10,488 nt of DNA from Bacillota bacterium (GCA_023418755.1 JAEZZE010000149.1:1-10488); one strand, 5' to 3'; counted from the stretch's first letter, positions 1 to 6,564 are shown. The notes: a model not told the origin generated them from the letters alone. Numbers and translations are program-made.

Positions 1-429
1 ACTCTATCCGGGCTGGCGGCCAAGCTGGCCGCCGACCCCGCCTTGTTGACGGGAGAGTACGAAACGCGGCAAGGACGGATCGAAATTCCTAAGATGCGGT
101 TGGAATATTCCGCCGATCTGGGTACCGTTCTCCGCGAGTCGGGAATCAAGGAGGCGTTCGAGCCGAGCCGATCGGATTTCTCCGCCATGGCGCCGGAGCC
201 TCCGAACCTATTCGTCAGCCGGGTGACCCATCGGACGGCGCTCAGCGTCGACGAGGAAGGCACCGAGGCGGCAGCCGTGACCGTGTTGGAGATGCTGGCC
301 GGCGCCGCGGCTCCCGACCGTCCGTTCCGGATGACGGCCGACCGTCCGTTCATCGCCGCGATCGTGGACCAGGCCACCGGTTGCATTCTGTTCTCGGGAG
401 CGGTGTTCAATCCGGGAGACGGCCGGTAG
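1..429 (+). CDS. Serpin family protease inhibitor, C-terminal part (5' truncated)
   Basis: This is the last 142 codons of a serpin, open at the left edge; full-length serpins have about 350-400 residues. Serpins trap serine or cysteine proteases by inserting a cleaved reactive-centre loop into a beta-sheet. Visible family marks are an LEYSADL segment followed by a GIKEAFEPSRSDFSAM stretch, the hinge EEGTEAAAVTV (bases 253-285), and the C-terminal block ADRPFIAAIVDQATGCILF ending in FNP. Small residues at P12-P10 of the hinge are typical of inhibitory serpins. Counting from the P15 glycine (base 259) as in alpha-1-antitrypsin puts P1-P1' at Gly-Ala (about 301-306), which suggests a target protease that cuts after small residues; that is inference. 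No terminator lies between its stop and the csoR promoter eight bases later, so read-through into csoR is possible. Confidence 0.93.
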   Translation, partial: TLSGLAAKLAADPALLTGEYETRQGRIEIPKMRLEYSADLGTVLRESGIKEAFEPSRSDFSAMAPEPPNLFVSRVTHRTALSVDEEGTEAAAVTVLEMLAGAAAPDRPFRMTADRPFIAAIVDQATGCILFSGAVFNPGDGR

Positions 430-437
430 GGCCGGGA

Positions 438-466
438 TTTACTTTTATAGGGGATGGGAGTATATT
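438..466 (+). promoter_or_regulatory. csoR promoter (SigA type)
   Basis: A TTTACT -35 box (438-443) and a TATATT -10 box (461-466) are separated by 17 bases, close to the SigA consensus. The promoter begins eight bases after the serpin stop codon and 27 bases before the chosen csoR start. Its spacer is filled by the G-rich CsoR-like operator described separately. Confidence 0.7.
446..464 (+). promoter_or_regulatory. Putative CsoR operator at the csoR promoter
   Basis: TATAGGGGATGGGAGTATA has two G tracts flanked by TATA on both sides. It matches the sequence at the copZ promoter (936-954) at 15 of 19 positions and occupies the same place, starting just after the -35 box and running into the -10 box. 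CsoR proteins are known to bind G/C-tract sites flanked by AT bases that overlap the promoters they repress. The match implies that csoR represses itself; CsoR binding here has not been shown. Confidence 0.68.
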
Positions 467-492
467 TAGAAAAGAGGAAGGGGGCGATCCGC

Positions 493-843
493 ATGAATGC
501 GTCAACGGAAGAGCTTGAAAACGGTATGGAGCACGAAGCGGAATGTTGTTCCGACGGAAGCCCGGTTCGCAAAAGCCATCACTCCGACAAGATCAAAAGC
601 AGCCTGATCAGCCGACTGAACCGAATCGAAGGCCAGGTGCGCGGACTCAAAGGCCTTATCGAGAAGGATACGTATTGCGACGACGTGCTGAACCAAATCG
701 CTTCCATTCAATCGGCCCTGAACGGGGTCGGAAAGCTGCTGTTCGAGAATCACATGAAAAGCTGCGTCGTCGAACGGATTCAAGAAGGCGACATGGACGT
801 GATAAGCGAATTGATGACGACGATGAACAAAATGATGAAGTAA
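493..843 (+). CDS. csoR: CsoR-family copper-sensing transcriptional repressor
   Basis: A 116-residue all-helical repressor of the CsoR/RcnR family that releases DNA when it binds Cu(I). The family core SRLNRIEGQVRGLKGLIEKD is present. The copper ligands are C62, H87 and C91, with the same 25 and 4 residue spacings as C45, H70 and C74 of Bacillus subtilis CsoR. Y61 just before the first cysteine is also conserved, and E106 lies about where the second-shell glutamate is expected. The ATG at 493 is preferred because a GAGGAAGGGGG ribosome binding site lies just upstream; the in-frame ATG at 454 lies inside the operator, upstream of the likely transcription start. The roughly 30-residue N-terminal tail is odd in holding C18-C19 and H29-H30. 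It is transcribed alone, with its own promoter and terminator, just ahead of copZ-copA. Confidence 0.93.
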   Translation: MNASTEELENGMEHEAECCSDGSPVRKSHHSDKIKSSLISRLNRIEGQVRGLKGLIEKDTYCDDVLNQIASIQSALNGVGKLLFENHMKSCVVERIQEGDMDVISELMTTMNKMMK

Positions 844-851
844 GCGGGTTA

Positions 852-877
852 GGGCAGCGGCAGCGCTGCTCTTTTTC
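852..877 (+). terminator. Intrinsic terminator of csoR
   Basis: An 8-bp stem (852-859 with 864-871, one G-U pair) and a four-base loop GCAG are followed by TTTTTC. It starts nine bases after the csoR stop and separates csoR transcription from the copZ promoter. Confidence 0.85.
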
Positions 878-887
878 GTTCTATTAA

Positions 888-913
888 GGATACAGATAGG
901 ATACAGAGGTATT
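888..913 (+). repeat. Direct repeat and degenerate copy of the CsoR operator upstream of copZ
   Basis: GGATACAGA occurs at 888-896 and 899-907, an 11-base period of about one helical turn. The overlapping segment 895-913, GATAGGATACAGAGGTATT, matches the copZ operator at 14 of 19 positions, including both TA flanks and the GAGGTAT-like right half. It starts 41 bases (about four turns) upstream of the main operator. A second, weaker CsoR site is possible; chance similarity in AT/G-rich DNA is the alternative. Confidence 0.4.
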
Positions 914-926
914 CTAAAAAAACAAG

Positions 927-956
927 TTGACTAAATATAGGGTAGAGGGGTATACT
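927..956 (+). promoter_or_regulatory. copZ-copA promoter (SigA type)
   Basis: TTGACT (927-932) and TATACT (951-956) are each one base off the SigA consensus and are 18 bases apart. The likely transcription start is near 963, giving a leader of about 40 bases before copZ. The spacer holds the CsoR-like operator. A small stem-loop, TTCGC-AAA-GCGAA (960-972), lies at the expected 5' end of the message. Confidence 0.8.
936..954 (+). promoter_or_regulatory. Putative CsoR operator at the copZ promoter
   Basis: TATAGGGTAGAGGGGTATA lies between the -35 and -10 boxes and overlaps the latter. It has G tracts flanked by TATA and is 15 of 19 identical to the site at the csoR promoter. Repressor bound here would block RNA polymerase, and Cu(I) binding to CsoR would relieve it, as known for copZA of Bacillus subtilis. 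Confidence 0.75.
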
Positions 957-1003
957 AAGTTCGCAAAGCGAAATCCATTAAATTCCGAAAGGTTGATGAA
1001 ATC

Positions 1004-1207
1004 ATGGCAAAAGCAACGCTGAAAGTCGAAGGCATGAGCTGCCAGCACTGCGTAAACTCGGTCGAAGGGGCTTTGAAGGGGATCGGGGCCGTAGGCAAAG
1101 TCGATCTGAAAAGCGGTTCGGTGGAAGTCGACTATAACGAAAACAACACGACGATCGAAAAAATCAAAGCGGCGATCGAAGATCAAGGATACGACGTAAA
1201 GTCTTAA
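1004..1207 (+). CDS. copZ: Cytosolic Cu(I) chaperone CopZ (HMA domain)
   Basis: A 67-residue single HMA-domain protein, the usual length for CopZ. The GMSCQHC motif supplies the CxxC pair (C13, C16) that binds Cu(I), and the C-terminal GYDV is typical of the ferredoxin-like fold. CopZ picks up Cu(I) in the cytosol and hands it to CopA, and in Bacillus also delivers copper to CsoR. A GAAAGG ribosome binding site ends 11 bases before the ATG. It is the first gene after the operator-bearing promoter, and copA follows after 30 bases, so the two are cotranscribed. Confidence 0.95.
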   Translation: MAKATLKVEGMSCQHCVNSVEGALKGIGAVGKVDLKSGSVEVDYNENNTTIEKIKAAIEDQGYDVKS

Positions 1208-1237
1208 TCGGTTCCGCGAACTAAGGAGTGAGCGACA

Positions 1238-3694
1238 GTGGATATGACCGCGACTAGCGATACGAAGCAAACGGCTCTACAGATTGCCGGCATGACTTGC
1301 GCCGCATGCGCCAATCGAATCGAGAAGGGACTCGGCAAGCTGGAAGGCGTCTCCGCCGCCAACGTCAACTTCGCGACGGAGCAGGCGAGCGTGACGTACG
1401 ATCCTTCCAAAGTCGGCGTCGGCCGGATGGAGGAGACGATCCGCAAGCTGGGCTACGATACCGTTAAGGAGATCGCGCAGTTTAAGCTGGAAGGCATGAC
1501 TTGCGCGGCTTGCGCCAACCGGATCGAGAAGGGGCTCGCCAAGCTGCCCGGCGTATCGAACGTCTCCGTCAATTTCGCGCTTGAATCCGCCCGCGTGGAA
1601 TTCAATCCGGGCAACGTCTCGGTAGACGATATGCAAAGCAAGGTGAAGCAGCTTGGCTATCGGGCGATCGTCCGCCAAGACGATGCTAACGCCGAGGATC
1701 GGCGAGCGAAGGAAACGCGCAAGCAGAGGAACAAGCTGATTCTGTCGGCCGTTCTCTCGCTGCCCTTGCTGTGGAGCATGGTCGCCCACTTCTCGTTCAC
1801 GTCCTGGATTTACTTGCCCGAGCTGTTCATGGAGCCTTGGTTCCAGCTTCTGCTGGCCGCGCCGGTTCAATTTTACGTCGGCAGACAATTCTACGTTGGA
1901 GCGTACAAGGCGCTTCGGGGCGGCGGCGCGAACATGGACGTGCTCGTGGCGCTCGGTACCTCGGCCGCCTTCTTCTACAGTTTGTACTTGACGATCGATT
2001 GGTATGCCGCAAGCGGCATGCGGCATGACGGCCCGGCGCTGTATTACGAGACGAGCGCGATTCTGATCACCCTCGTCATCATGGGCAAGCTGCTCGAAGC
2101 CCGGGCCAAAGGCCGCACGTCGGAAGCGATCAAGTCGCTGATGGGCTTGCAGGCTAAAACGGCGCTCGTCGTACGCGACGGGAAGGAACTGACGGTGCCG
2201 GTCGAAGAGGTGTTGGCCGGCGACGTCGTCCTCGTCCGTCCGGGAGACAAAATACCGGTCGACGGCGAGGTGCTGGAAGGCGTATCGTCGGTCGACGAAT
2301 CGATGCTGACCGGAGAGAGCCTGCCGGTCGGGAAGAAGGCGGGCGACGCCGTCATCGGGGCCACGATCAACAAATACGGGGCGCTGCGAGTGAAGGCGAC
2401 CAAAGTCGGCAAGGATACGGCGCTCTCCCAGATCATTAAAGTCGTCGAAGAGGCCCAAGGCTCCAAAGCGCCGATCCAGAGGGTGGCGGACGTCATATCG
2501 GGCATCTTCGTCCCGATCGTCGTCGGCATCGCCGTCGCGGCCTTCCTTGTCTGGTATTTCTTCGCCGCGCCCGGCGACTTCGCCGAAGCGCTGGAGAAGG
2601 CGATCGCGATTCTGGTCATCGCCTGCCCTTGCGCGCTTGGCCTAGCCACGCCGACCTCCATTATGGCGGGCTCGGGCCGCGCGGCGGAGCTGGGCATTCT
2701 GTTCAAGGGCGGCGAGCATCTGGAGCAGACGCATAAAGTCGATACGATCGTTCTGGATAAGACCGGCACGGTGACCAAGGGCAAACCCGAGCTGACCGAC
2801 GTGATCGCCGAAGGCGACGAAACGGAATTTCTTCGCCTCGTCGGAGCCGCGGAGCTGCAGTCCGAGCACCCGCTCGCCGAAGCGATCGTCGCCGGCATCG
2901 AGCGGAAGAACATTCGCCTTGCCGCGGCGGATTCGTTCGAGGCGATTCCCGGCTACGGCATTCAGGCCGAGGCGCAAGGCAAGCGGCTGCTCGTCGGAAC
3001 GCGAAGGCTGATGGAGCGCTTTAACGTTGACGCAAGCCGGGCGCACGAAGCGATGGCCCGTCTGGAGGAATCCGGCAAGACGGCGATGCTCGTGGCGATC
3101 GACGACCGCTATGCGGGCATGCTCGCGGTAGCCGACACGATCAAGGAAACGTCCGGGGAAGCCGTGCGCAGACTGAAGGATATGGGGATCGAAGTCCATA
3201 TGATGACGGGCGACAACGAACGGACGGCCCAAGCGATCGCGGCTCAGGTCGGTATCGACCGCGTGCTGGCGGAGGTGCTTCCCGAAGGCAAGGCGGAAGA
3301 AGTCCGCAGGCTGCAAGCGGCCGGCAAAAAAGTCGCGATGGTCGGCGACGGAATTAACGACGCTCCGGCTCTGGCGACGGCGGACATCGGGATGGCGATC
3401 GGCACGGGGACGGACGTGGCGATGGAAGCCGCCGACGTCACGCTCATGCGCGGCGACCTGGCCAGCATTCCGGACGCGATCTATATGAGCCGGAAGACGA
3501 TGGCCAACATTCGGCAAAATCTGTTCTGGGCGCTCGGCTACAATACGCTGGGCATTCCCATCGCGGCGGTCGGCCTGCTTGCCCCCTGGGTGGCCGGAGC
3601 GGCTATGGCGCTAAGCTCGGTGTCGGTCGTGCTGAACGCGCTCCGCCTGCAGCGCGTACGAATCAAACGCGCGTCCGATCGGCCGGCGACTTAA
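1238..3694 (+). CDS. copA: Cu(I)-exporting P1B-type ATPase CopA
   Basis: An 818-residue P1B-1 ATPase that pumps Cu(I) out of the cytosol using ATP. Two N-terminal HMA domains each carry GMTCAAC (C21/C24 and C89/C92). The catalytic core has TGES (358-361, actuator), the CPC transport motif (C463-P464-C465), DKTGT with the phosphorylated D507, SEHP (542-545) in the nucleotide-binding domain and GDGIND from G703. Y768-N769 in the seventh helix and M790 with S793-S794 in the eighth match the Cu(I)-selective signature and argue against Zn, Cd or Co transport. The GTG at 1238 is chosen because AAGGAG (1223-1228) sits nine bases upstream; the ATG at 1244 would be too far. The two HMA domains share the long identical run GMTCAACANRIEKGL, which suggests a fairly recent duplication or conversion. 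A lipoprotein gene follows after 22 bases. Confidence 0.97.
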   Translation: MDMTATSDTKQTALQIAGMTCAACANRIEKGLGKLEGVSAANVNFATEQASVTYDPSKVGVGRMEETIRKLGYDTVKEIAQFKLEGMTCAACANRIEKGLAKLPGVSNVSVNFALESARVEFNPGNVSVDDMQSKVKQLGYRAIVRQDDANAEDRRAKETRKQRNKLILSAVLSLPLLWSMVAHFSFTSWIYLPELFMEPWFQLLLAAPVQFYVGRQFYVGAYKALRGGGANMDVLVALGTSAAFFYSLYLTIDWYAASGMRHDGPALYYETSAILITLVIMGKLLEARAKGRTSEAIKSLMGLQAKTALVVRDGKELTVPVEEVLAGDVVLVRPGDKIPVDGEVLEGVSSVDESMLTGESLPVGKKAGDAVIGATINKYGALRVKATKVGKDTALSQIIKVVEEAQGSKAPIQRVADVISGIFVPIVVGIAVAAFLVWYFFAAPGDFAEALEKAIAILVIACPCALGLATPTSIMAGSGRAAELGILFKGGEHLEQTHKVDTIVLDKTGTVTKGKPELTDVIAEGDETEFLRLVGAAELQSEHPLAEAIVAGIERKNIRLAAADSFEAIPGYGIQAEAQGKRLLVGTRRLMERFNVDASRAHEAMARLEESGKTAMLVAIDDRYAGMLAVADTIKETSGEAVRRLKDMGIEVHMMTGDNERTAQAIAAQVGIDRVLAEVLPEGKAEEVRRLQAAGKKVAMVGDGINDAPALATADIGMAIGTGTDVAMEAADVTLMRGDLASIPDAIYMSRKTMANIRQNLFWALGYNTLGIPIAAVGLLAPWVAGAAMALSSVSVVLNALRLQRVRIKRASDRPAT

Positions 3695-3716
3695 ACGGGA
3701 AACGGAGTGATTTTGC

Positions 3717-4544
3717 TTGCGGATGAAACGTAGATATTTGCCGATCCTGGCATGCGTGCTTGCCGCGGCGCTGCTCTCCTCCTGCGGCAGGTCGGGCGGA
3801 AGCCGACATGCTTCCGGGCACCCGGGGCACGATGCGGATAAGCCGGCAGGCGAGAGCGGGCTTCAAGTCTCGTTCTCCTTCGCTTCCGGCCGGGCGGCCG
3901 CGAAGGAGGAGAGCGAGCTCGTCATTCGCATTACGGACCGGCATGGCGTTCCGGTAGAGATGTACGAAGAGAACCACGAGAAACTTCTGCATCTGATAGT
4001 CGTGGACCGGGATTTGGCCTATTTCGCCCATCTTCATCCCGATTACCGTGGCGGCGGGGAGTTTGCGGTCGCAACGGCTTTTCCCGCGGGCGGTTCGTAC
4101 AAGGTTTTCGCGGACTTCGTACCGGAAGGCGGATCGAACGAGACGCTCGGCGACTGGATAACGGTAGAGGGAGAGAAAGCGTCCCGTGTCGGGCTTAAGC
4201 CGGACAAGCGGCTTATCCGCGCGGCGGACGGCAAAGAAGTCGAGCTTGCGCTTGACGAGCCCAAGGCGGGTCGGGAAATCAAGCTAGTTTTCACGATACG
4301 GGACGGGAAGACGAAGGAGGAAATCGACGATCTGGAGCCTTACTTGGGCGCCGCCGGACATGTCGTCATCCTATCGGCGGACGCCGAGCGGTACCTCCAC
4401 GTACACCCGATCGACGAGAAGGCGACGGGACCGACGGCGGAGTTCTCGACCTCATTTCCGCACGGCGGCACCTATAAAATTTGGGGTCAATTTAAACATG
4501 AAGGCCAAGTGATCACCGCCGCTTTCGTCGTAAGCGTTAAATGA
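3717..4544 (+). CDS. Histidine-rich lipoprotein with tandem HxHP repeats, copper operon
   Basis: A 275-residue predicted lipoprotein. A short basic start and a hydrophobic stretch lead to the lipobox LLSSC, with C23 as the lipid anchor. Then comes a tail with three histidines (RHASGHPGHD) and two similar domains of about 100 residues. Domain 1 has H92, HLHP (105-108) and FPAGGSYK; domain 2 has H215, HVHP (228-231) and FPHGGTYK. The first histidine lies 13 residues before the HxHP in both, and the repeat period is about 123-125 residues. The fold is probably beta-sandwich, resembling YtkA/FixH-like domains, but I cannot assign a family surely. The mature part has no cysteine after C23 and little methionine, so any metal site would be histidine-based, as for Cu(II). 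Position 22 bases after copA implies cotranscription and a job in copper handling outside the membrane (inference). GGAG at 3704-3707 favours TTG 3717 over ATG 3723 as start. Confidence 0.85.
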   Translation: MRMKRRYLPILACVLAAALLSSCGRSGGSRHASGHPGHDADKPAGESGLQVSFSFASGRAAAKEESELVIRITDRHGVPVEMYEENHEKLLHLIVVDRDLAYFAHLHPDYRGGGEFAVATAFPAGGSYKVFADFVPEGGSNETLGDWITVEGEKASRVGLKPDKRLIRAADGKEVELALDEPKAGREIKLVFTIRDGKTKEEIDDLEPYLGAAGHVVILSADAERYLHVHPIDEKATGPTAEFSTSFPHGGTYKIWGQFKHEGQVITAAFVVSVK

Positions 4545-4554
4545 AGAGTCCGAG

Positions 4555-4595
4555 CGAACCGCCCTCCGAGAGAAATAGCGGGGGGCGGTTCGTTT
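4555..4595 (+). terminator. Terminator of the copZ-copA-lipoprotein operon
   Basis: A 14-bp stem (4555-4568 with 4579-4592, one G-U pair) with a ten-base loop is followed by TTTC. It begins ten bases after the lipoprotein stop. The T run is short but the stem is long and very GC-rich. A second hairpin, GGCCTC (4609-4614) with GAGGCC (4631-4636) and an inner TCTT/AAGA stem, follows without a T tract; its role is unclear. Confidence 0.82.
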
Positions 4596-4676
4596 CAATA
4601 GAATAGAAGGCCTCGTCTTAAGCGAAGAATGAGGCCCTGGCATAAAAAAACGGGGAAAGGGCCGAAAAATTTAAAT

Positions 4677-4684
4677 GCCGATTT
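4677..4684 (+). promoter_or_regulatory. Possible SigD (flagellar sigma) -10 element
   Basis: GCCGATTT matches the SigD -10 consensus GCCGATAT at seven of eight bases, and chemotaxis receptor genes are commonly SigD-dependent. The partner -35 is poor: the nearest candidate, GAAA at 4655-4658, is 18 bases away instead of about 15. The leader from here to the receptor start would be roughly 110 AT-rich bases. Confidence 0.3.
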
Positions 4685-4752
4685 CGATCTATTAATTTAC
4701 AATTAAAGCATTATTTTTAATAGTTTTTTGAGAATCTCCCTTCTATGATAGC

Positions 4753-4774
4753 AATAGGCGAAGCCTATTTTTTT
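4753..4774 (+). terminator. Terminator-like hairpin in the leader of the chemotaxis receptor gene
   Basis: A perfect 7-bp stem, AATAGGC (4753-4759) and GCCTATT (4763-4769), with loop GAA, runs into seven Ts (4768-4774). This is the form of an intrinsic terminator, yet it sits 18 bases before the ribosome binding site of the downstream gene and about 160 bases beyond the operon terminator upstream. It may block read-through from the copper operon or act as an attenuator; no known riboswitch fold was recognised around it. Confidence 0.6.
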
Positions 4775-4803
4775 CGTTGTCATCCGAGAACAGGGGGAAG
4801 TTA

Positions 4804-6495
4804 ATGAGATCGGTCAAAACTAAGCTGATTGGATCGTTCGCTATCGTATTGGTCTTCGTATTCGCATTGGGATTGACGGGACTGACGCAGATTAAGAAGG
4901 TGAGCGATTTCACTGACGAGGTCAGCGACTATTGGCTTCACGGCACGGAAGCCATTCTGCAAGCGAACCTGAATATCGAACGGTTTCTTAGCAATTATTA
5001 TCAATCGTTAAACGTCAAAGACGCGGATCAGGCGAAGCAGCTGGCCGAAGAGAGAGCCTCGCTCGTGCGCGCGATTGACGAGGAGATCAAAAACTACGGA
5101 AATACGTTGGCCGGAGAACTGGATACTTCCCGGTATGAATCTCTCTTGCAAGCCTGGGACGAATTCCAGCAGGAGCTGACCGGTTCCGCCGATCTCAACG
5201 ATTCGAAGGAAGAGGTCGAGGCGGCGATGGCCGGCGATTCCCCGTCGTTTAACCGGCTGAAGGCCGCGGTCGAAGAGCTTATAGCCTTCAACCACGAAGG
5301 GGCCGTCAACAGTAGGAACGAAAGCAAGGCGGTGTACGAAGGAACATCCGGCGTCTTATTCTTTTTGGGCATCGGCATTTTGGTCGTCGTGGGCGCGTTG
5401 GCCTGGGTGCTGATCTTGAATCTGACCAGGCCGCTTAGAGCGACGACGGCGATCATGGACCGGATCTCCGCGGGAGATCTGCGGGTCGATCTGCTGCGGA
5501 TTAATCGCAAAGACGAATTCGGCGTCATGATGGAGTCCGTCAATAAGACGCTGCTGGCGCTCAGGCAATCCGTCCAGCAGATGCAGGAGGCTTCCACGGC
5601 GGTAGCGACGGCGTCCGCGCAGCTGTATGCCAGCTCCGAGCAGAACTCGGAGGCGGCCCGGCACGTGTCGGACTCGATCCATCAGGTAGCCTCCGGCTCG
5701 GAGGAGCAGGCGAACACGGCTGCGGAGTGCGGACGCGTGATCGATGAAATGTCGGAAGGCGTCCAGCGGATCGCGGAGACGACGGGCGAGGTGTCCGAGG
5801 TGTCCCAGCAAGCCGCGCGACAGGCGAATAACGGCTCGGCGAAGATGATCGAGGTGTCCGGTCGCATGCAGCGGCTGTCCGAAACCGTAGAGCAGGCCGG
5901 GCAGACGATTATGAAGCTCGAGGAGCAATCGGCGCAGATCAGCGAGATTTCCGGCTTGATCGGGGAGATCGCTTATCGCACGAATCTGCTCGCGTTGAAT
6001 GCGGGAATCGAAGCCGCCAGAGCAGGGGAGCATGGCAAGGGCATTGCCGTCGTCGCCGGAGAGGTGCGCAAGCTTGCTTCGCAGAGCGACGAATCTTCCA
6101 AAGGCATCATCGAGCTGATCGAGACGATCCAGAAGGATACGCTCGATGCCGCGGAAGCGATGAAGCTAAGCCTGCAGGAAGTGCACGAAGGGGTAATCGC
6201 CACCGATCAAGCGGAGCGGGCGTTCAAAGAAATCGTTCATTCCACGGGAGAAGTGTCTACTCGGATTCAGGAGGCCGCCGCCGCGGCGGAACAGCTTGCC
6301 GCCAGCTCGGAGGAGGTCGCGGCCTCTATCGCGAACATGGGGCATATCGCCGGCCAGACGGCGGGCATGTCGCAACAGGTGGCCGCCGCGATGGAGGAAC
6401 AGCTTGCATCCAACGAGGAGATGACCCGCTCTTCGCAGACGCTGTCCGGCATCGCCAGCGAATTGCAGAAGCTGGTTCGGAAATTTACGATCTGA
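4804..6495 (+). CDS. Methyl-accepting chemotaxis protein (transmembrane receptor)
   Basis: A 563-residue membrane chemoreceptor that passes ligand signals to CheA/CheW. TM1 is at about 8-27, an extracellular helical region of about 155 residues (28-182) fits a four-helix-bundle sensor, TM2 is at about 183-205, HAMP at 206-260, and a long coiled-coil signalling domain fills the rest. The hairpin tip reads RTNLLALNAGIEAARAGEHG, followed by GEVRKLASQSDES. Compared with the common A-x-Q-TNLLALNAAIEAARAGE, it has Y391-R392 before T393 and a glycine in NAGIE, which may alter receptor packing or CheW contact. The ATG at 4804 is preferred over the in-frame TTG at 4777 because AGGGGGAAG (4792-4800) lies just before it and TM1 then starts at a normal distance. 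The ligand is unknown; no other chemotaxis gene is in view. Confidence 0.95.
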   Translation: MRSVKTKLIGSFAIVLVFVFALGLTGLTQIKKVSDFTDEVSDYWLHGTEAILQANLNIERFLSNYYQSLNVKDADQAKQLAEERASLVRAIDEEIKNYGNTLAGELDTSRYESLLQAWDEFQQELTGSADLNDSKEEVEAAMAGDSPSFNRLKAAVEELIAFNHEGAVNSRNESKAVYEGTSGVLFFLGIGILVVVGALAWVLILNLTRPLRATTAIMDRISAGDLRVDLLRINRKDEFGVMMESVNKTLLALRQSVQQMQEASTAVATASAQLYASSEQNSEAARHVSDSIHQVASGSEEQANTAAECGRVIDEMSEGVQRIAETTGEVSEVSQQAARQANNGSAKMIEVSGRMQRLSETVEQAGQTIMKLEEQSAQISEISGLIGEIAYRTNLLALNAGIEAARAGEHGKGIAVVAGEVRKLASQSDESSKGIIELIETIQKDTLDAAEAMKLSLQEVHEGVIATDQAERAFKEIVHSTGEVSTRIQEAAAAAEQLAASSEEVAASIANMGHIAGQTAGMSQQVAAAMEEQLASNEEMTRSSQTLSGIASELQKLVRKFTI

Positions 6496-6512
6496 CCCCG
6501 CGTACGAAGTCG

Positions 6513-6564
6513 AAAGCCGAAAAGCGCAGAGTCCGAAACAGGGACCTGATCTTTTCGGCTTTTT
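6513..6564 (+). terminator. Terminator of the chemotaxis receptor gene
   Basis: AAAGCCGAAAAG (6513-6524) pairs perfectly with CTTTTCGGCTTT (6551-6562), a 12-bp stem with a 26-base loop, and five Ts end at 6564. It starts 18 bases after the receptor stop. It lies between converging genes, but on the minus strand only three Ts follow the stem, so it is less convincing in that direction. The rest of the gap to 6672 shows no other clear signal. Confidence 0.75.

Noticed and set aside
454..492. Longer csoR start at ATG 454
   Set aside because: This ATG lies within the predicted operator and upstream of the -10 box, so it would not be in the mRNA. The ATG at 493 has a good ribosome binding site.
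1290..1560. Repeated nucleotide block in the 5' part of copA as a possible assembly or mobile repeat
   Set aside because: It encodes the two HMA domains of one continuous protein, a normal arrangement in CopA.
1277..2913. Long minus-strand open frames opposite copA (393 and 289 codons)
   Set aside because: They lie antisense to a clear P-type ATPase, have Arg/His/Ser-rich low-information translations, no matching domains and no ribosome binding sites. They follow from GC-rich codon use in copA.
4777..4803. Longer chemoreceptor start at TTG 4777
   Set aside because: It directly follows the hairpin T tract and lacks a ribosome binding site; AGGGGGAAG before ATG 4804 decides the start.
4685..4803. 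Cyclic di-GMP (GEMM) riboswitch in the chemoreceptor leader
   Set aside because: Such riboswitches often precede receptor genes, but the conserved core bases and receptor/tetraloop helices were not found; only a simple hairpin with a T tract is present.
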